Positions 50,952 through 59,617 of a stretch of 64,000 nt of DNA are shown piece after piece. Under the pieces are notes generated by a model that did no database searches, was not told the DNA's origin, and worked only from the letters and a program-made list of their open reading frames with translations. Position numbers and translations under genes: made by a program. The DNA is taken from contig NZ_JAMBOB010000016.1 in the NCBI RefSeq assembly GCF_023715415.1, positions 1 through 64,000 of the forward strand, in the 5' to 3' direction. Within the stretch, counting starts at the first letter, position 1. The number at the start of each line of letters is the position of its first letter. This DNA is from Neobacillus niacini. Lineage in GTDB: Bacteria > Bacillota > Bacilli > Bacillales > Cytobacillaceae.

Positions 50952-52280
50952 ATGGGTATCTTTTACAAAGGAATCTTATTTTTAGCCCTTTCTGCTTTTT
51001 TAGGGGAAGGCGTTGAGTTCTTAGTCAATTTAATTCTTGCAAAAGAATTGGGCAAGCATGGTTTAGGTTTATATATGTCTATACTTCCATCCATTTATTT
51101 ACTGGTTCTTTTATCAAGCTTTGAACTGCCGGTATCCATATCAAAGTTTGTTGCTGAAAAAGAGGAAAAGTTTCATCGAAATATCCTATACCATGCCATT
51201 ACAATCACCATTATTTTTACGTGTCTCCTGTTCGTGTTTGCCACGGTACTCATGCCTTTTATATCCGTATTTAATGGATATCATCCTTATACACGATGGC
51301 TCATTATCCTACTAGTTCCTGTCATTTCCTTTACCTCTGTAGCACGGGGTTATTTTATGGGCAGACACCAAATGGGGAAAATCGCCATCGCCAATTTTAT
51401 AAGAAAATCAGTACAACTCGTTTTGTTATTTTTGTTGTTTCGTTTTTTTCAATTTGAATCAGAAACAGCCGTACTGATTGCGATTGCCTCCTTTATCGGC
51501 AGTGAAATCGCAGTGTTTCTTTATTTATGCTACACATTGATTATCCAATTTCAGCAGCTAAGACGAATGCCCTTTTCCAATTTAAACCGTAAGGCTGTTC
51601 GGAAAAATTTAATGGCTGTCTCTGTGCCAACGACAGGATTGCGACTATTCTCCGCACTAACAGGTGCGATACAGCCCTTCTTAATTAAGGCTGCATTGGT
51701 CCAGTCTGGACTTTCTGAAACCATTGCGACCGAGCATTTTGGGATGTTAATGGGTGTTGCCGTTTCAATTGGATTTTTTCCTGCATTTATTGCTCATTCC
51801 TTAATGACGGTTCTAATACCAGCAGTATCGAAAACGTATTCGATGAGAGATTACACCACACTGCAAAAAATGCTTTCGCAGGTAATGACACTCACATTCC
51901 TTTACGGCGTACCAGCAGTGGTCATTTTCTATATATTTGCCCGTCCGCTCACGTCGATATTCTTTGAATCCTCAACTGCAGCTATTTATTTACAAATGCT
52001 TTGGCCGTTTTTTCTATTCCATTTCTTTGTCATGCCAATGCAGGCAATCTTAATTGGTTTAGGACTTATAAAAGAAACCTTTATCCATGCGATTTGGTCT
52101 ACAATTGTATCCTTTGCTATCATCATTGTCTTAGCGTCACGCCCCGAATGGCGGATGGAAGGCGTGATTATCGCAATGAATACCGGATCTGTTTTACTGG
52201 CTTTGATGCATTATTTAAGTATTTGTAAAAAAATTGGCGTTTCTATTTTTATGAAAGGTCTCATAGGTAAAAATAGTTGA
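50952..52280 (+). CDS. SpoVB-like polysaccharide/lipid flippase (MOP superfamily)
   Basis: A 442-residue protein with about 12-14 membrane helices. It belongs to the SpoVB/MurJ-type oligosaccharide flippase group: GEGVEFLVNLILAKELGKHGLGLYMSILP near the N-terminus and ARGYFMGRHQMGKIAIANFIRKSVQ near 135. It should flip a lipid-linked sugar across the membrane; in B. subtilis SpoVB acts in spore cortex formation. This looks like a paralogue because typical SpoVB is ~518 residues. ATG 50952 has AAGGGGAG upstream. Confidence 0.82.
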   Translation: MGIFYKGILFLALSAFLGEGVEFLVNLILAKELGKHGLGLYMSILPSIYLLVLLSSFELPVSISKFVAEKEEKFHRNILYHAITITIIFTCLLFVFATVLMPFISVFNGYHPYTRWLIILLVPVISFTSVARGYFMGRHQMGKIAIANFIRKSVQLVLLFLLFRFFQFESETAVLIAIASFIGSEIAVFLYLCYTLIIQFQQLRRMPFSNLNRKAVRKNLMAVSVPTTGLRLFSALTGAIQPFLIKAALVQSGLSETIATEHFGMLMGVAVSIGFFPAFIAHSLMTVLIPAVSKTYSMRDYTTLQKMLSQVMTLTFLYGVPAVVIFYIFARPLTSIFFESSTAAIYLQMLWPFFLFHFFVMPMQAILIGLGLIKETFIHAIWSTIVSFAIIIVLASRPEWRMEGVIIAMNTGSVLLALMHYLSICKKIGVSIFMKGLIGKNS

Positions 52281-52356
52281 GGAAAGTGTAGGGGTTAGTC
52301 GTTTTTATTCCGTCTATATATATAAGAAGTATTGAAGGAAAGAAGGTACGAAAAAA

Positions 52357-52875
52357 ATGCGGGATAGAATGATAGATTCGTTTGAAGAAATCGTGATAGA
52401 ACATGGGAAAGCCATTTTTAACTATATATTTTCTTTAGTTAGGCAAAAAGAACTTGCAGAGGACCTCTATCAGGAGGTTTTGGTATCTGCCTATTTGGCT
52501 TTCCATACCATTAATGAACCTGCCAGAATAAAAGGCTGGTTGTTTACGATAGCCAGAAATAAGTGTCGGGATTATTGGCGGAAGGAAAATAAAACAAAAC
52601 AATTTTGGAAGGAAGAGGTTTATTCTTACTCGTCAAATGTTGAAGCACCCTCTCTTCCCGAAGAGGAGGTACTACATAAATATTCAAACGAGAAAATGGT
52701 TGAAAGTGTAAGGGCATTACCAGAAATATACCAATCTACACTATTACTCTATTATTTTAATGACCTTACCATAATGGAAATATCAAAAAGAAAAAACATC
52801 CCTATTTCTACAGTGAAAACAAGAATGAAAAGGGGAAAGGAGCACCTTAAACCAAAGCTCCAATCCTTTGCATAA
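52357..52875 (+). CDS. ECF-type RNA polymerase sigma factor without adjacent anti-sigma
   Basis: A 172-residue sigma-70 family ECF factor: region 2 (IFNYIFSLVRQKELAEDLYQEV, GWLFTIARNKCRDYWR) and region 4 (LPEIYQSTLLLYYFNDLTIMEISKRKNIPISTVKTRMKRGKEHL). ECF genes usually precede an anti-sigma gene, but here a terminator and a convergent gene follow directly. The leader holds CGTCTA, an ECF-type -10, near 52312, so autoregulation is possible. The regulon is unknown. Confidence 0.88.
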   Translation: MRDRMIDSFEEIVIEHGKAIFNYIFSLVRQKELAEDLYQEVLVSAYLAFHTINEPARIKGWLFTIARNKCRDYWRKENKTKQFWKEEVYSYSSNVEAPSLPEEEVLHKYSNEKMVESVRALPEIYQSTLLLYYFNDLTIMEISKRKNIPISTVKTRMKRGKEHLKPKLQSFA

Positions 52876-52876
52876 G

Positions 52877-52906
52877 AAAAAGCCGGAATGAAGCTCCCGG
52901 CTTTTT
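52877..52906. terminator. Bidirectional terminator
   Basis: AAAAAGCCGG and CCGGCTTTTT form a 10-bp stem between the convergent sigma factor and yetJ genes. Confidence 0.92.
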
Positions 52907-52911
52907 GCTTA

Positions 52912-53556
52912 TTAATCTTTACTTGATAGAATTCCAAAGATACGTAAGATACTCACAAACAGATTGATAAAGTCTAAGTATAGGTTCAATGCCATTAAAG
53001 GAACCTCTTCAGCACTTACACCGTAATGCTTCATTCGGTTGAAATCATACAATACATATCCACTAAAGACCAACACGCCAATGAAAGAAAATGCAAGCAT
53101 AGCAGTTGAGCTAAGCGGCATGAAAATATGCCAAATAGAAATGACGACTAATGCTAGCAGGGCAGCTAGTAAAAATCCCCCTAAAAATGAGAAATTACGT
53201 TTTGATTTCGTGGCATATACCGCTACTCCCGTAAACACCACAGTGGTAGTCGCAAACGCCATCATGACCACATTTGCTCCAGCAGTCATGGCGTAATAGG
53301 AAACAATAGGATATAAGGTAATGCCTGAAATAAAAGTAAAGATATACAGGAACGTATAAGAAATGGCCTTTTTACGTCTAAAGAAAAAGGCAATCATCAA
53401 CAATACAAATTCTAGTATTGCTAATGGTAAAAATAATGCCGTCGGTACAAAGGTGCCTGCCATAGTCCCGACAAAGGCAATGGCAAGTGATAAAGCAAAC
53501 GTCCTTAGTACAGAAGGTAAAAATTCAGTAGATGTTTGTGTATACATTTTCTTCAC
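52912..53556 (-). CDS. yetJ: Bax inhibitor-1 family protein YetJ
   Basis: A 214-residue protein with seven membrane helices of the TMBIM/BI-1 family. The C-terminal conserved part VFSGYVLYDFNRMKH...LYLDFINLFVSILRIFGIL contains the aspartates that form the pH-sensitive calcium-leak gate in B. subtilis YetJ. Length and sequence match YetJ closely from memory. It is monocistronic. Confidence 0.92.
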   Translation of the reverse strand: MKKMYTQTSTEFLPSVLRTFALSLAIAFVGTMAGTFVPTALFLPLAILEFVLLMIAFFFRRKKAISYTFLYIFTFISGITLYPIVSYYAMTAGANVVMMAFATTTVVFTGVAVYATKSKRNFSFLGGFLLAALLALVVISIWHIFMPLSSTAMLAFSFIGVLVFSGYVLYDFNRMKHYGVSAEEVPLMALNLYLDFINLFVSILRIFGILSSKD

Positions 53557-53610
53557 CTCTAGTGTCTTTTATATATAGAATATACGAAGAAAAGGTCAAG
53601 ATGTTTCATT

Positions 53611-53985
53611 TTATTTAGAAAAATCTTTTTCGGCTCTTAATAAATCTCGTATCTCAGCAAGAAGCTCCTCTTTCTTATCAGCTTGAACAGCTGCTGCCTT
53701 TGTTTCCTCTTTCTTTTTAAAACGATTGAGAAATTTTATAAATAGAAAAATTGAGAACGCAATAATTAAGAAATCGATAATGGATTGAATAAATACACCA
53801 TATTTTAATGGTCCATACGCCAACTCAGAAACATTAACCTTTCCAACCAGTATTGTGACTATCGGCATAATGATATCTGCCACAAGCGAAGATACAATCT
53901 TACCGAAGGCTCCACCGATGATAACCCCGACCGCAAGATCAATCACATTACCTCTCATAGCAAACTTCTTAAATTCATTTAACAT
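53611..53985 (-). CDS. mscL: Large-conductance mechanosensitive channel MscL
   Basis: A 124-residue channel subunit: an N-terminal amphipathic helix LNEFKKFAMRGNVIDLAVGVIIGGAFGKIVSSLV with the pore-lining GxxxxxxxG pattern, a periplasmic loop, a second helix (about 68-90) and a C-terminal bundle with EELLAEIRDLL. It releases solutes on osmotic downshift. Normal length. Confidence 0.95.
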   Translation of the reverse strand: MLNEFKKFAMRGNVIDLAVGVIIGGAFGKIVSSLVADIIMPIVTILVGKVNVSELAYGPLKYGVFIQSIIDFLIIAFSIFLFIKFLNRFKKKEETKAAAVQADKKEELLAEIRDLLRAEKDFSK

Positions 53986-54005
53986 AATAGAACCTCCAAA
54001 TTTTC

Positions 54006-54039
54006 AATAAAAGAGCAGCTTCCTTTTCAGAAACTGCTC
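54006..54039 (-). terminator. Terminator of ampS
   Basis: Read on the minus strand, GAGCAGTTTC and GAAGCTGCTC form a stem followed by TTTTATTG, between ampS and mscL. Confidence 0.85.
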
Positions 54040-54053
54040 CATCTATTATACCA

Positions 54054-55286
54054 TTAAAATGCCCAATTGCCTTTTCTAAATACTGGTTCAGTCGTTCCAT
54101 CCGCTTTAATGCCATCAATGTCCATTTCCTGTGAGCCAATCATGAAATCAACGTGAGTAATACTTTCATTGAGTCCATTTTCCTTCAGTTCTTCAGAAGA
54201 CATTTTCTTACCGCCTTCAATACAGAATGCATAAGCACTACCGATGGCTAAGTGGTTTGAAGCATTTTCATCGAACAAAGTATTATAAAATAGAACATTC
54301 GATTGAGAAATTGGTGAATTGAAAGGTACGAGTGCAACTTCACCAAGATAATGAGAGCCTTCATCTGTCTCAACTAAACGCTTTAGGAATTCTTCACCTT
54401 CTTCAGCCTGATAACCAACAATTCTTCCGTTTTCAAAGGTAACAGAGAACCGGTCGATAATATTTCCGCCGTAGCTTAATGGCTTTGTGCTTGCAACGGT
54501 ACCATTTACACCTTCACGATGAGGAACGGTGAAGACTTCTTCAGTAGGCATATTGGCCATGAATTCAAAACCACTTTCATTGACACTGCCTGCACCAACC
54601 CAAAGATGGTTGTGAGGGAGTTCGATGGTTAAGTCTGTTCCTGGTGCAGTATAGTGAAGCTTTTGATAGTTTCTTTCATTTAGGTAGTTTACCTTTTCAT
54701 GAAGAGTTGCATCATGTTTTTTCCAAGCTTCCACTGGATTATCTGTATCAACACGAACCGCTTTAAAGATGGCATCCCAAAGTAAGGAAACTTGTTGGTC
54801 GTTCGGTGCATCTGGAAAAACTTTAGCAGCCCATGCAGGAGATGGAGCAGCAATCACAGTCCAGCTAACTTTATCTGACTGTACGGCTTGGCGGAATTTT
54901 GCTAAAGCAGTTCCAGCAGCTTTTTGGAAGTTGGAAATACGTTCAGGATTAATCCCTTTTAATAAGTCAGGGCTAGAGGCAACAATCGACATAAAAGCAG
55001 CGCCTTGTTCAACGAATTCCTCTTGTTCTTTTGCACGTAAGGCAGGGTATGTAGTAAAAGCTTCATCTGGTGCTAATTCGTATTTTGTTCTGGATACCAC
55101 ATCGTCGTTCCAGTTAACGACCACGTTATTTGCGCCTGATTCATAGGCTTTTTTAACAACCTGTCGAACCAATTCGGCAGCATCTAAGGTCGTATTCACT
55201 ACTAATGTTTGACCCTTCTGGATATTAACACCAACTTTAACAGCTAGCTCAGCATATTTCTCAAGGTTCTTTTGAAATTCACTCAT
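54054..55286 (-). CDS. ampS: M29-family metallo-aminopeptidase (AmpS/PepS)
   Basis: A 410-residue cytosolic aminopeptidase of family M29. Recognisable parts are YAELAVKVGVNIQKGQTLVVNTT at the N-terminus, NMPTEEVFTVPHREGVNGTVASTKPL near 245-270, and ASNHLAIGSAYAFCIEGGK and HVDFMIGSQEMDIDG near the C-terminus, which carry the metal ligands. It removes N-terminal amino acids from peptides. It is monocistronic. Confidence 0.92.
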   Translation of the reverse strand: MSEFQKNLEKYAELAVKVGVNIQKGQTLVVNTTLDAAELVRQVVKKAYESGANNVVVNWNDDVVSRTKYELAPDEAFTTYPALRAKEQEEFVEQGAAFMSIVASSPDLLKGINPERISNFQKAAGTALAKFRQAVQSDKVSWTVIAAPSPAWAAKVFPDAPNDQQVSLLWDAIFKAVRVDTDNPVEAWKKHDATLHEKVNYLNERNYQKLHYTAPGTDLTIELPHNHLWVGAGSVNESGFEFMANMPTEEVFTVPHREGVNGTVASTKPLSYGGNIIDRFSVTFENGRIVGYQAEEGEEFLKRLVETDEGSHYLGEVALVPFNSPISQSNVLFYNTLFDENASNHLAIGSAYAFCIEGGKKMSSEELKENGLNESITHVDFMIGSQEMDIDGIKADGTTEPVFRKGNWAF

Positions 55287-55415
55287 ATTTTAGTCTCCCT
55301 TTTTTCGAATCTTCCTTCTCAATTTTAGCCTTTTTCATGTTAAAAAGAAACTGATAACACTAGTAAGGCAGTGGAGCACAAATCTAGGCAAAAAAATAAG
55401 CAGGGATATGAATCT

Positions 55416-55532
55416 CTACTCTAATTTACTGCCGTATACTTTTATATTAAAATAAACACCCGCAGAAAATAATACTAAAAATGTAAGAATACCGGACCAT
55501 GAAGTGGGGGACATAAATTGGGATAATTCCAT
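55416..55532 (-). CDS. Small single-helix membrane protein
   Basis: A 38-residue protein: a short polar N-terminus MELSQFMSPTSW, a helix GILTFLVLFSAGVYFNI and a basic/acidic tail VYGSKLE. The ribosome binding site is modest (AAGGATGG some 12 bp upstream). It fills most of the 360 bp between ampS and the MFS gene. No family is recognised. Confidence 0.5.
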   Translation of the reverse strand: MELSQFMSPTSWSGILTFLVLFSAGVYFNIKVYGSKLE

Positions 55533-55633
55533 CAATACCACCATCCTTATAATAGAAAACGATTACAGGTTAATTATAATAGTAAACCGGTAAAATGTGA
55601 ACAATTTAGTACAATTTATTGACGATTTTTTGA

Positions 55634-55659
55634 ACAAAAAAGGATCCTAATTAGGATCC
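55634..55659 (-). terminator. Terminator overlapping the MFS stop codon
   Basis: A perfect 18-bp palindrome, GGATCCTAATTAGGATCC, includes the stop codon of the MFS gene and is followed on the minus strand by T6. Confidence 0.82.
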
Positions 55660-56918
55660 AATGCTGTTTTCTTCTCAAAAGAATAAAACATTAGCCAATA
55701 CAATCCTGCACTTGCTAGAGCCAGCAGAGAAAGTACAAAAAATGTCCACTCATACCCTATCAAAACGGTCAATGGGATAGATAATGGAGCGATGGTTCTA
55801 CTGATAGTAAATCTCAAACTGGCAGCAGCAAAGTATTGTCCTCTCATATGCTCAGGTGCAAGCTTGGAGACAAAGCTTTGTTGAAGTCCTGCTCCCATTA
55901 ACTCCGCAAAGGTAAAGACAGCCATTGCGATGATAAATCCCCAAATCCAGTGTGTCTGACTAAATAGTACGATGGAAATGGCGTATATGACAGATGAAAG
56001 TACAAATACATTCCGTTCTTTATATTTACCCATCCATTTAGTAATGACAACCGTTAGTAATGCAACAAGGAAGCCGTTTTCTGCAAGTACTATTCCAAAG
56101 GCCTGCTCACCCTTAACGGTGAATGACCAGTCTCCGATTGAAAACATCGTTTGAAGATCGATTACGTCTTTCATATAAACAGGAAATAACAAATCCAATT
56201 GCATAAAGGTTTGACCAGCTAAGACACCTGCAATGATAAAAAGTAGAAAGGTTTTATCTTTGATTATTAATGTGTAGTCTTTCAGTTGGTTCTGTAAGAA
56301 ATAGTACCATTTACCTTCCGATTCCAATGAATCGACTTTTTGTATGGGTGCGGTTTCCCTCGTGAATTTTGCTAATATTAAGCCTAGTAACATACAAATA
56401 ATACCGGCAAAGAGCAACGTTTCAAAACGGTAATTCACATAAAAAATTGCCCCTAAAATAGGACCAATTACTACAGCGATATTAATAGAAGTATAGAAAA
56501 TGGCAAATACATTGCTTCTATCTTTTTCGTCAACGACATCTGCGACCATTGCTTGACTGGCAGGCCAATAAAACGAACCAAATACGCCAGCGATTGCGAA
56601 GGAGATAAATCCTACCCATGGAGATTCAAGCCAGGGCGAACTTGCTAGCGCAAAAGCGATAAAAGAAAGTCCTTGTCCAAAGGCTGAGAGAACCATCATT
56701 CGTTTTCTACCAAAACGATCTGCACAATATCCGCCCATTAAGTTGGCCAATACGGAGAAAATCTGTGAAAATACCAATAAAAATCCTGCTCTATTTTTAC
56801 CAAACGCCTCAGCAAAATAGATAGTCAAAAACGGAAAGAACATCCAAAAGGTAATGTTCATCATCGCTTCGCTAAATAAGCGAACCTTTAAGTTAGGATC
56901 CCAATCTCTAATCCTCAT
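55647..56918 (-). CDS. MFS transporter, multidrug-resistance type
   Basis: A 423-residue twelve-helix major facilitator with GGYCADRFGRKRMM after helix 2 and FGSFYWPASQAMVADVVDEKDRSNVFA in the central N-terminal half. A long soluble loop (about 195-215) separates the halves. It resembles Bacillus DHA1 exporters; the substrate is unknown. Monocistronic, divergent from topB. Confidence 0.85.
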   Translation of the reverse strand: MRIRDWDPNLKVRLFSEAMMNITFWMFFPFLTIYFAEAFGKNRAGFLLVFSQIFSVLANLMGGYCADRFGRKRMMVLSAFGQGLSFIAFALASSPWLESPWVGFISFAIAGVFGSFYWPASQAMVADVVDEKDRSNVFAIFYTSINIAVVIGPILGAIFYVNYRFETLLFAGIICMLLGLILAKFTRETAPIQKVDSLESEGKWYYFLQNQLKDYTLIIKDKTFLLFIIAGVLAGQTFMQLDLLFPVYMKDVIDLQTMFSIGDWSFTVKGEQAFGIVLAENGFLVALLTVVITKWMGKYKERNVFVLSSVIYAISIVLFSQTHWIWGFIIAMAVFTFAELMGAGLQQSFVSKLAPEHMRGQYFAAASLRFTISRTIAPLSIPLTVLIGYEWTFFVLSLLALASAGLYWLMFYSFEKKTALDPN

Positions 56919-57089
56919 CTTTTACCCCCAAAAACCAATAAGTATGATAGCTAATACATCATACTATCCTCAAATAGGAAAATACAAGAAAAAAGTAAGA
57001 GCTTTTTGTGCATAAGAGTGTCTATACTTAACCCACGCTGAAACTATGGTATATTAGACGGTACATAGTTAGTAAAGGAGTCTAAAAAA

Positions 57090-59279
57090 ATGGCAAAAAG
57101 TTTAGTGATTGCTGAGAAACCTTCCGTTGCACGTGATATTGCAAATGTATTGAAGTGTACGAAGAAAGGCAATGGATTTTTAGAAGGAAACAATTATATC
57201 GTCACTTGGGCGCTAGGACATTTAGTTACTTTAGCAGATCCTGAAGCTTATGATAATAAATATAAAACATGGAACCTAGAAGACCTTCCAATGCTTCCAG
57301 AACGCATGAAATTAGTTGTCATGAAACAAACTGGAAAGCAGTTTAATGCTGTAAAATCACAATTAATCCGTAGTGATGTGAATGAAATAATTGTGGCTAC
57401 GGATGCAGGGAGAGAAGGAGAATTAGTTGCACGCTGGATTATTGAAAAAGCAAATGTTCATAAGCCAATCAAACGTCTTTGGATTTCCTCTGTAACAGAT
57501 AAAGCGATTAAAGATGGATTCAATAACTTAAAGTCTGGAAAAGCTTATGAAAATTTATATGCTTCAGCTGTAGCACGCTCGGAGGCAGACTGGTATATCG
57601 GTTTAAATGCAACTCGAGCATTAACAACTAAATTTAATGCTCAATTAAACTGTGGTCGTGTACAGACACCAACAGTTGCCATGGTTGCATCACGGGAAGA
57701 TGAAATAAAAAGCTTCAAACCTCAAACGTATTATGGCATCGAAGCTCAAACAGAGGGACTTAAATTAACGTGGCAGGATACGAATGGGAATAGTCGCAGC
57801 TTTAATAAGGAGAAAATTGATGCAATCGTTAAATCCCTTGGACTAAAAAGTGCAACGGTTGTTTCCATTGACCGGAAAGCAAAGAAAACATTCTCACCTG
57901 CTCTTTATGATTTAACAGAGTTACAGCGTGATGCTAATAATATCTTTGGTTATTCAGCTAAAGAAACACTAAATATCATGCAAAAACTGTACGAGCAGCA
58001 TAAAGTGCTAACTTATCCTCGTACAGATTCACGTTATTTATCTTCAGACATTGTTAGTACGCTTCCAGAGCGTTTAAAGGCGTGTGGTGCAGGTGAATAT
58101 CGTTCTCTTGCAAATAAAGTTTTAAAAAAGCCAATTAAAGCAACAAACGCCTTTGTTGATGATAGGAAAGTAAGTGATCACCATGCCATCATTCCAACTG
58201 AAGGTTATGTGAATTACTCAGCGTTTACAGATAAAGAACGTAAAATATATGACCTTGTGGTAAAACGTTTCTTAGCTGTATTATTCCCAGCTTTTGAATA
58301 CGAGCAGTTAACAGTACAAGCGAAAATTGGTGAGGAAAAATTTATTGCTAAAGGAAAGTCAGTAATAAATGCTGGTTGGAAAGAAGTATACGAAAATCGT
58401 TTTGATGATGAGGAATCAACGGATGATGTAAAAGAGCAATTATTACCTCGTCTTGAAAAAGGTGATGTATTAGTAACAAAGGTAATCGCTCAAACATCAG
58501 GACAAACAAAGCCCCCTGCGCGCTTTACAGAGGCAACGATTCTGTCAGCCATGGAAAACCCTACGAAGTACATGGAAACAAACGATAAGAAGCTTGTAGA
58601 TACATTAAAATCAACTGGTGGACTTGGTACAGTTGCTACTCGTGCTGATATTATTGATAAATTATTCAATTCTTTCCTAATCGAAAAACGTGGTGGAAAA
58701 GAAATCTATATCACGTCTAAAGGTCGCCAACTACTAGAATTAGTACCAGGAGAATTAAAATCGCCAGTGACAACAGCAGAGTGGGAACAAAAACTTGAGC
58801 TAATAGCTAAAGGGAAACTAAAAAAAGATGTGTTCATAAATGAAATGAAAGAACATACAAAAAAAATCGTGGCTGAAATTAAAGCAAGCGATAAAAAATA
58901 CAAGCACGACAACATTTCCACAAAATCATGTCCTGACTGTGGAAAACCAATGCTAGAAGTAAACGGCAAGAAAGGCAAAATGCTAGTCTGCCAAGATCGT
59001 GAATGTGGTCATAGGAAGAATGTCTCACGTGTAACCAACGCACGCTGTCCTCAATGTAAAAAGAAAATGGAACTTCGAGGTGAAGGTACCGGTCAAATCT
59101 TCACATGTACATGTGGATATCGTGAGAAACTATCTGCTTTTGAAGCACGACGCAAGAAAGAAAGTGGCGGAAAAGTGGATAAACGTACCGTGCAGAAGTA
59201 TTTAAAACAGCAAGAAAAAGAAGTTGAACCAATTAATAATGCCTTTGCAGACTTGTTAAAAGGGATAAAATTTGATTAA
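57090..59279 (+). CDS. topB: DNA topoisomerase III
   Basis: A 729-residue type IA topoisomerase. The Toprim domain starts MAKSLVIAEKPSVARDIANVL and carries ATDAGREGELVARW. The active-site tyrosine is Tyr309 in LTYPRTDSRYL. Two C-terminal zinc ribbons follow: CPDCGKPM...CQDRECGHR near 615-640 and CPQCKKKM...CTCGYR near 655-680. It decatenates DNA in replication and recombination, often working with RecQ-type helicases. AAAGGAG precedes the ATG. Confidence 0.96.
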   Translation: MAKSLVIAEKPSVARDIANVLKCTKKGNGFLEGNNYIVTWALGHLVTLADPEAYDNKYKTWNLEDLPMLPERMKLVVMKQTGKQFNAVKSQLIRSDVNEIIVATDAGREGELVARWIIEKANVHKPIKRLWISSVTDKAIKDGFNNLKSGKAYENLYASAVARSEADWYIGLNATRALTTKFNAQLNCGRVQTPTVAMVASREDEIKSFKPQTYYGIEAQTEGLKLTWQDTNGNSRSFNKEKIDAIVKSLGLKSATVVSIDRKAKKTFSPALYDLTELQRDANNIFGYSAKETLNIMQKLYEQHKVLTYPRTDSRYLSSDIVSTLPERLKACGAGEYRSLANKVLKKPIKATNAFVDDRKVSDHHAIIPTEGYVNYSAFTDKERKIYDLVVKRFLAVLFPAFEYEQLTVQAKIGEEKFIAKGKSVINAGWKEVYENRFDDEESTDDVKEQLLPRLEKGDVLVTKVIAQTSGQTKPPARFTEATILSAMENPTKYMETNDKKLVDTLKSTGGLGTVATRADIIDKLFNSFLIEKRGGKEIYITSKGRQLLELVPGELKSPVTTAEWEQKLELIAKGKLKKDVFINEMKEHTKKIVAEIKASDKKYKHDNISTKSCPDCGKPMLEVNGKKGKMLVCQDRECGHRKNVSRVTNARCPQCKKKMELRGEGTGQIFTCTCGYREKLSAFEARRKKESGGKVDKRTVQKYLKQQEKEVEPINNAFADLLKGIKFD

Positions 59280-59290
59280 ATGATTCATTA

Positions 59291-59342
59291 AAAAAGTTGA
59301 AGTGTCATCTAGAAGTTTAGACAGACACTTCAACTTTTTTGT
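59291..59342 (+). terminator. Rho-independent terminator
   Basis: AAAAAGTTGAAGTGTC and GACACTTCAACTTTTT form a 16-bp stem with a 17-nt loop. Confidence 0.93.
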
Positions 59343-59425
59343 TTTTGTAAAATGCTGGATGCAAATATAGAGTTTTTTGTATTATCGTGGTAAAGTATTA
59401 TCGTGCTAAAATTCTGACAATTCCA

Positions 59426-59455
59426 TTGACAATCAAGCATTTTATCACATACAAT
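59426..59455 (+). promoter_or_regulatory. Probable sigma-A promoter of hutH
   Basis: TTGACA (59426-59431), 18-bp spacer, TACAAT (59450-59455). This gives an untranslated leader of about 155 nt before hutH. Confidence 0.7.
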
Positions 59456-59536
59456 AATTATTAGAATAAAAATATTCGAATGGACTGATAAGCTATGAGG
59501 CATCCAAAAATAAAATATTACTCGGGAATTTTTATA

Positions 59537-59594
59537 AAAGAGGCTGGACTCCAAATCTAATGTGATGTGGAATCCAGCCTCTTTCTTTATTCTA
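59537..59594 (+). promoter_or_regulatory. Leader hairpin before hutH, possible attenuator
   Basis: AAAGAGGCTGGA (59537-59548) and TCCAGCCTCTTT (59573-59584) form a perfect 12-bp stem with a 24-nt loop, then CTTTATTCTATT. It lies between the hutH promoter and ribosome binding site. It could be a regulated terminator, as HutP controls in B. subtilis, though I see no clear run of UAG-type HutP triplets. Confidence 0.65.
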
Positions 59595-59617
59595 TTAAAG
59601 TGGTAGAGGTGAGAAAT

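Noticed and set aside
59462..59617. T-box leader before hutH
   Set aside because: No T-box sequence, specifier loop or AGGGTGG-type motif is visible; only a simple hairpin is present.
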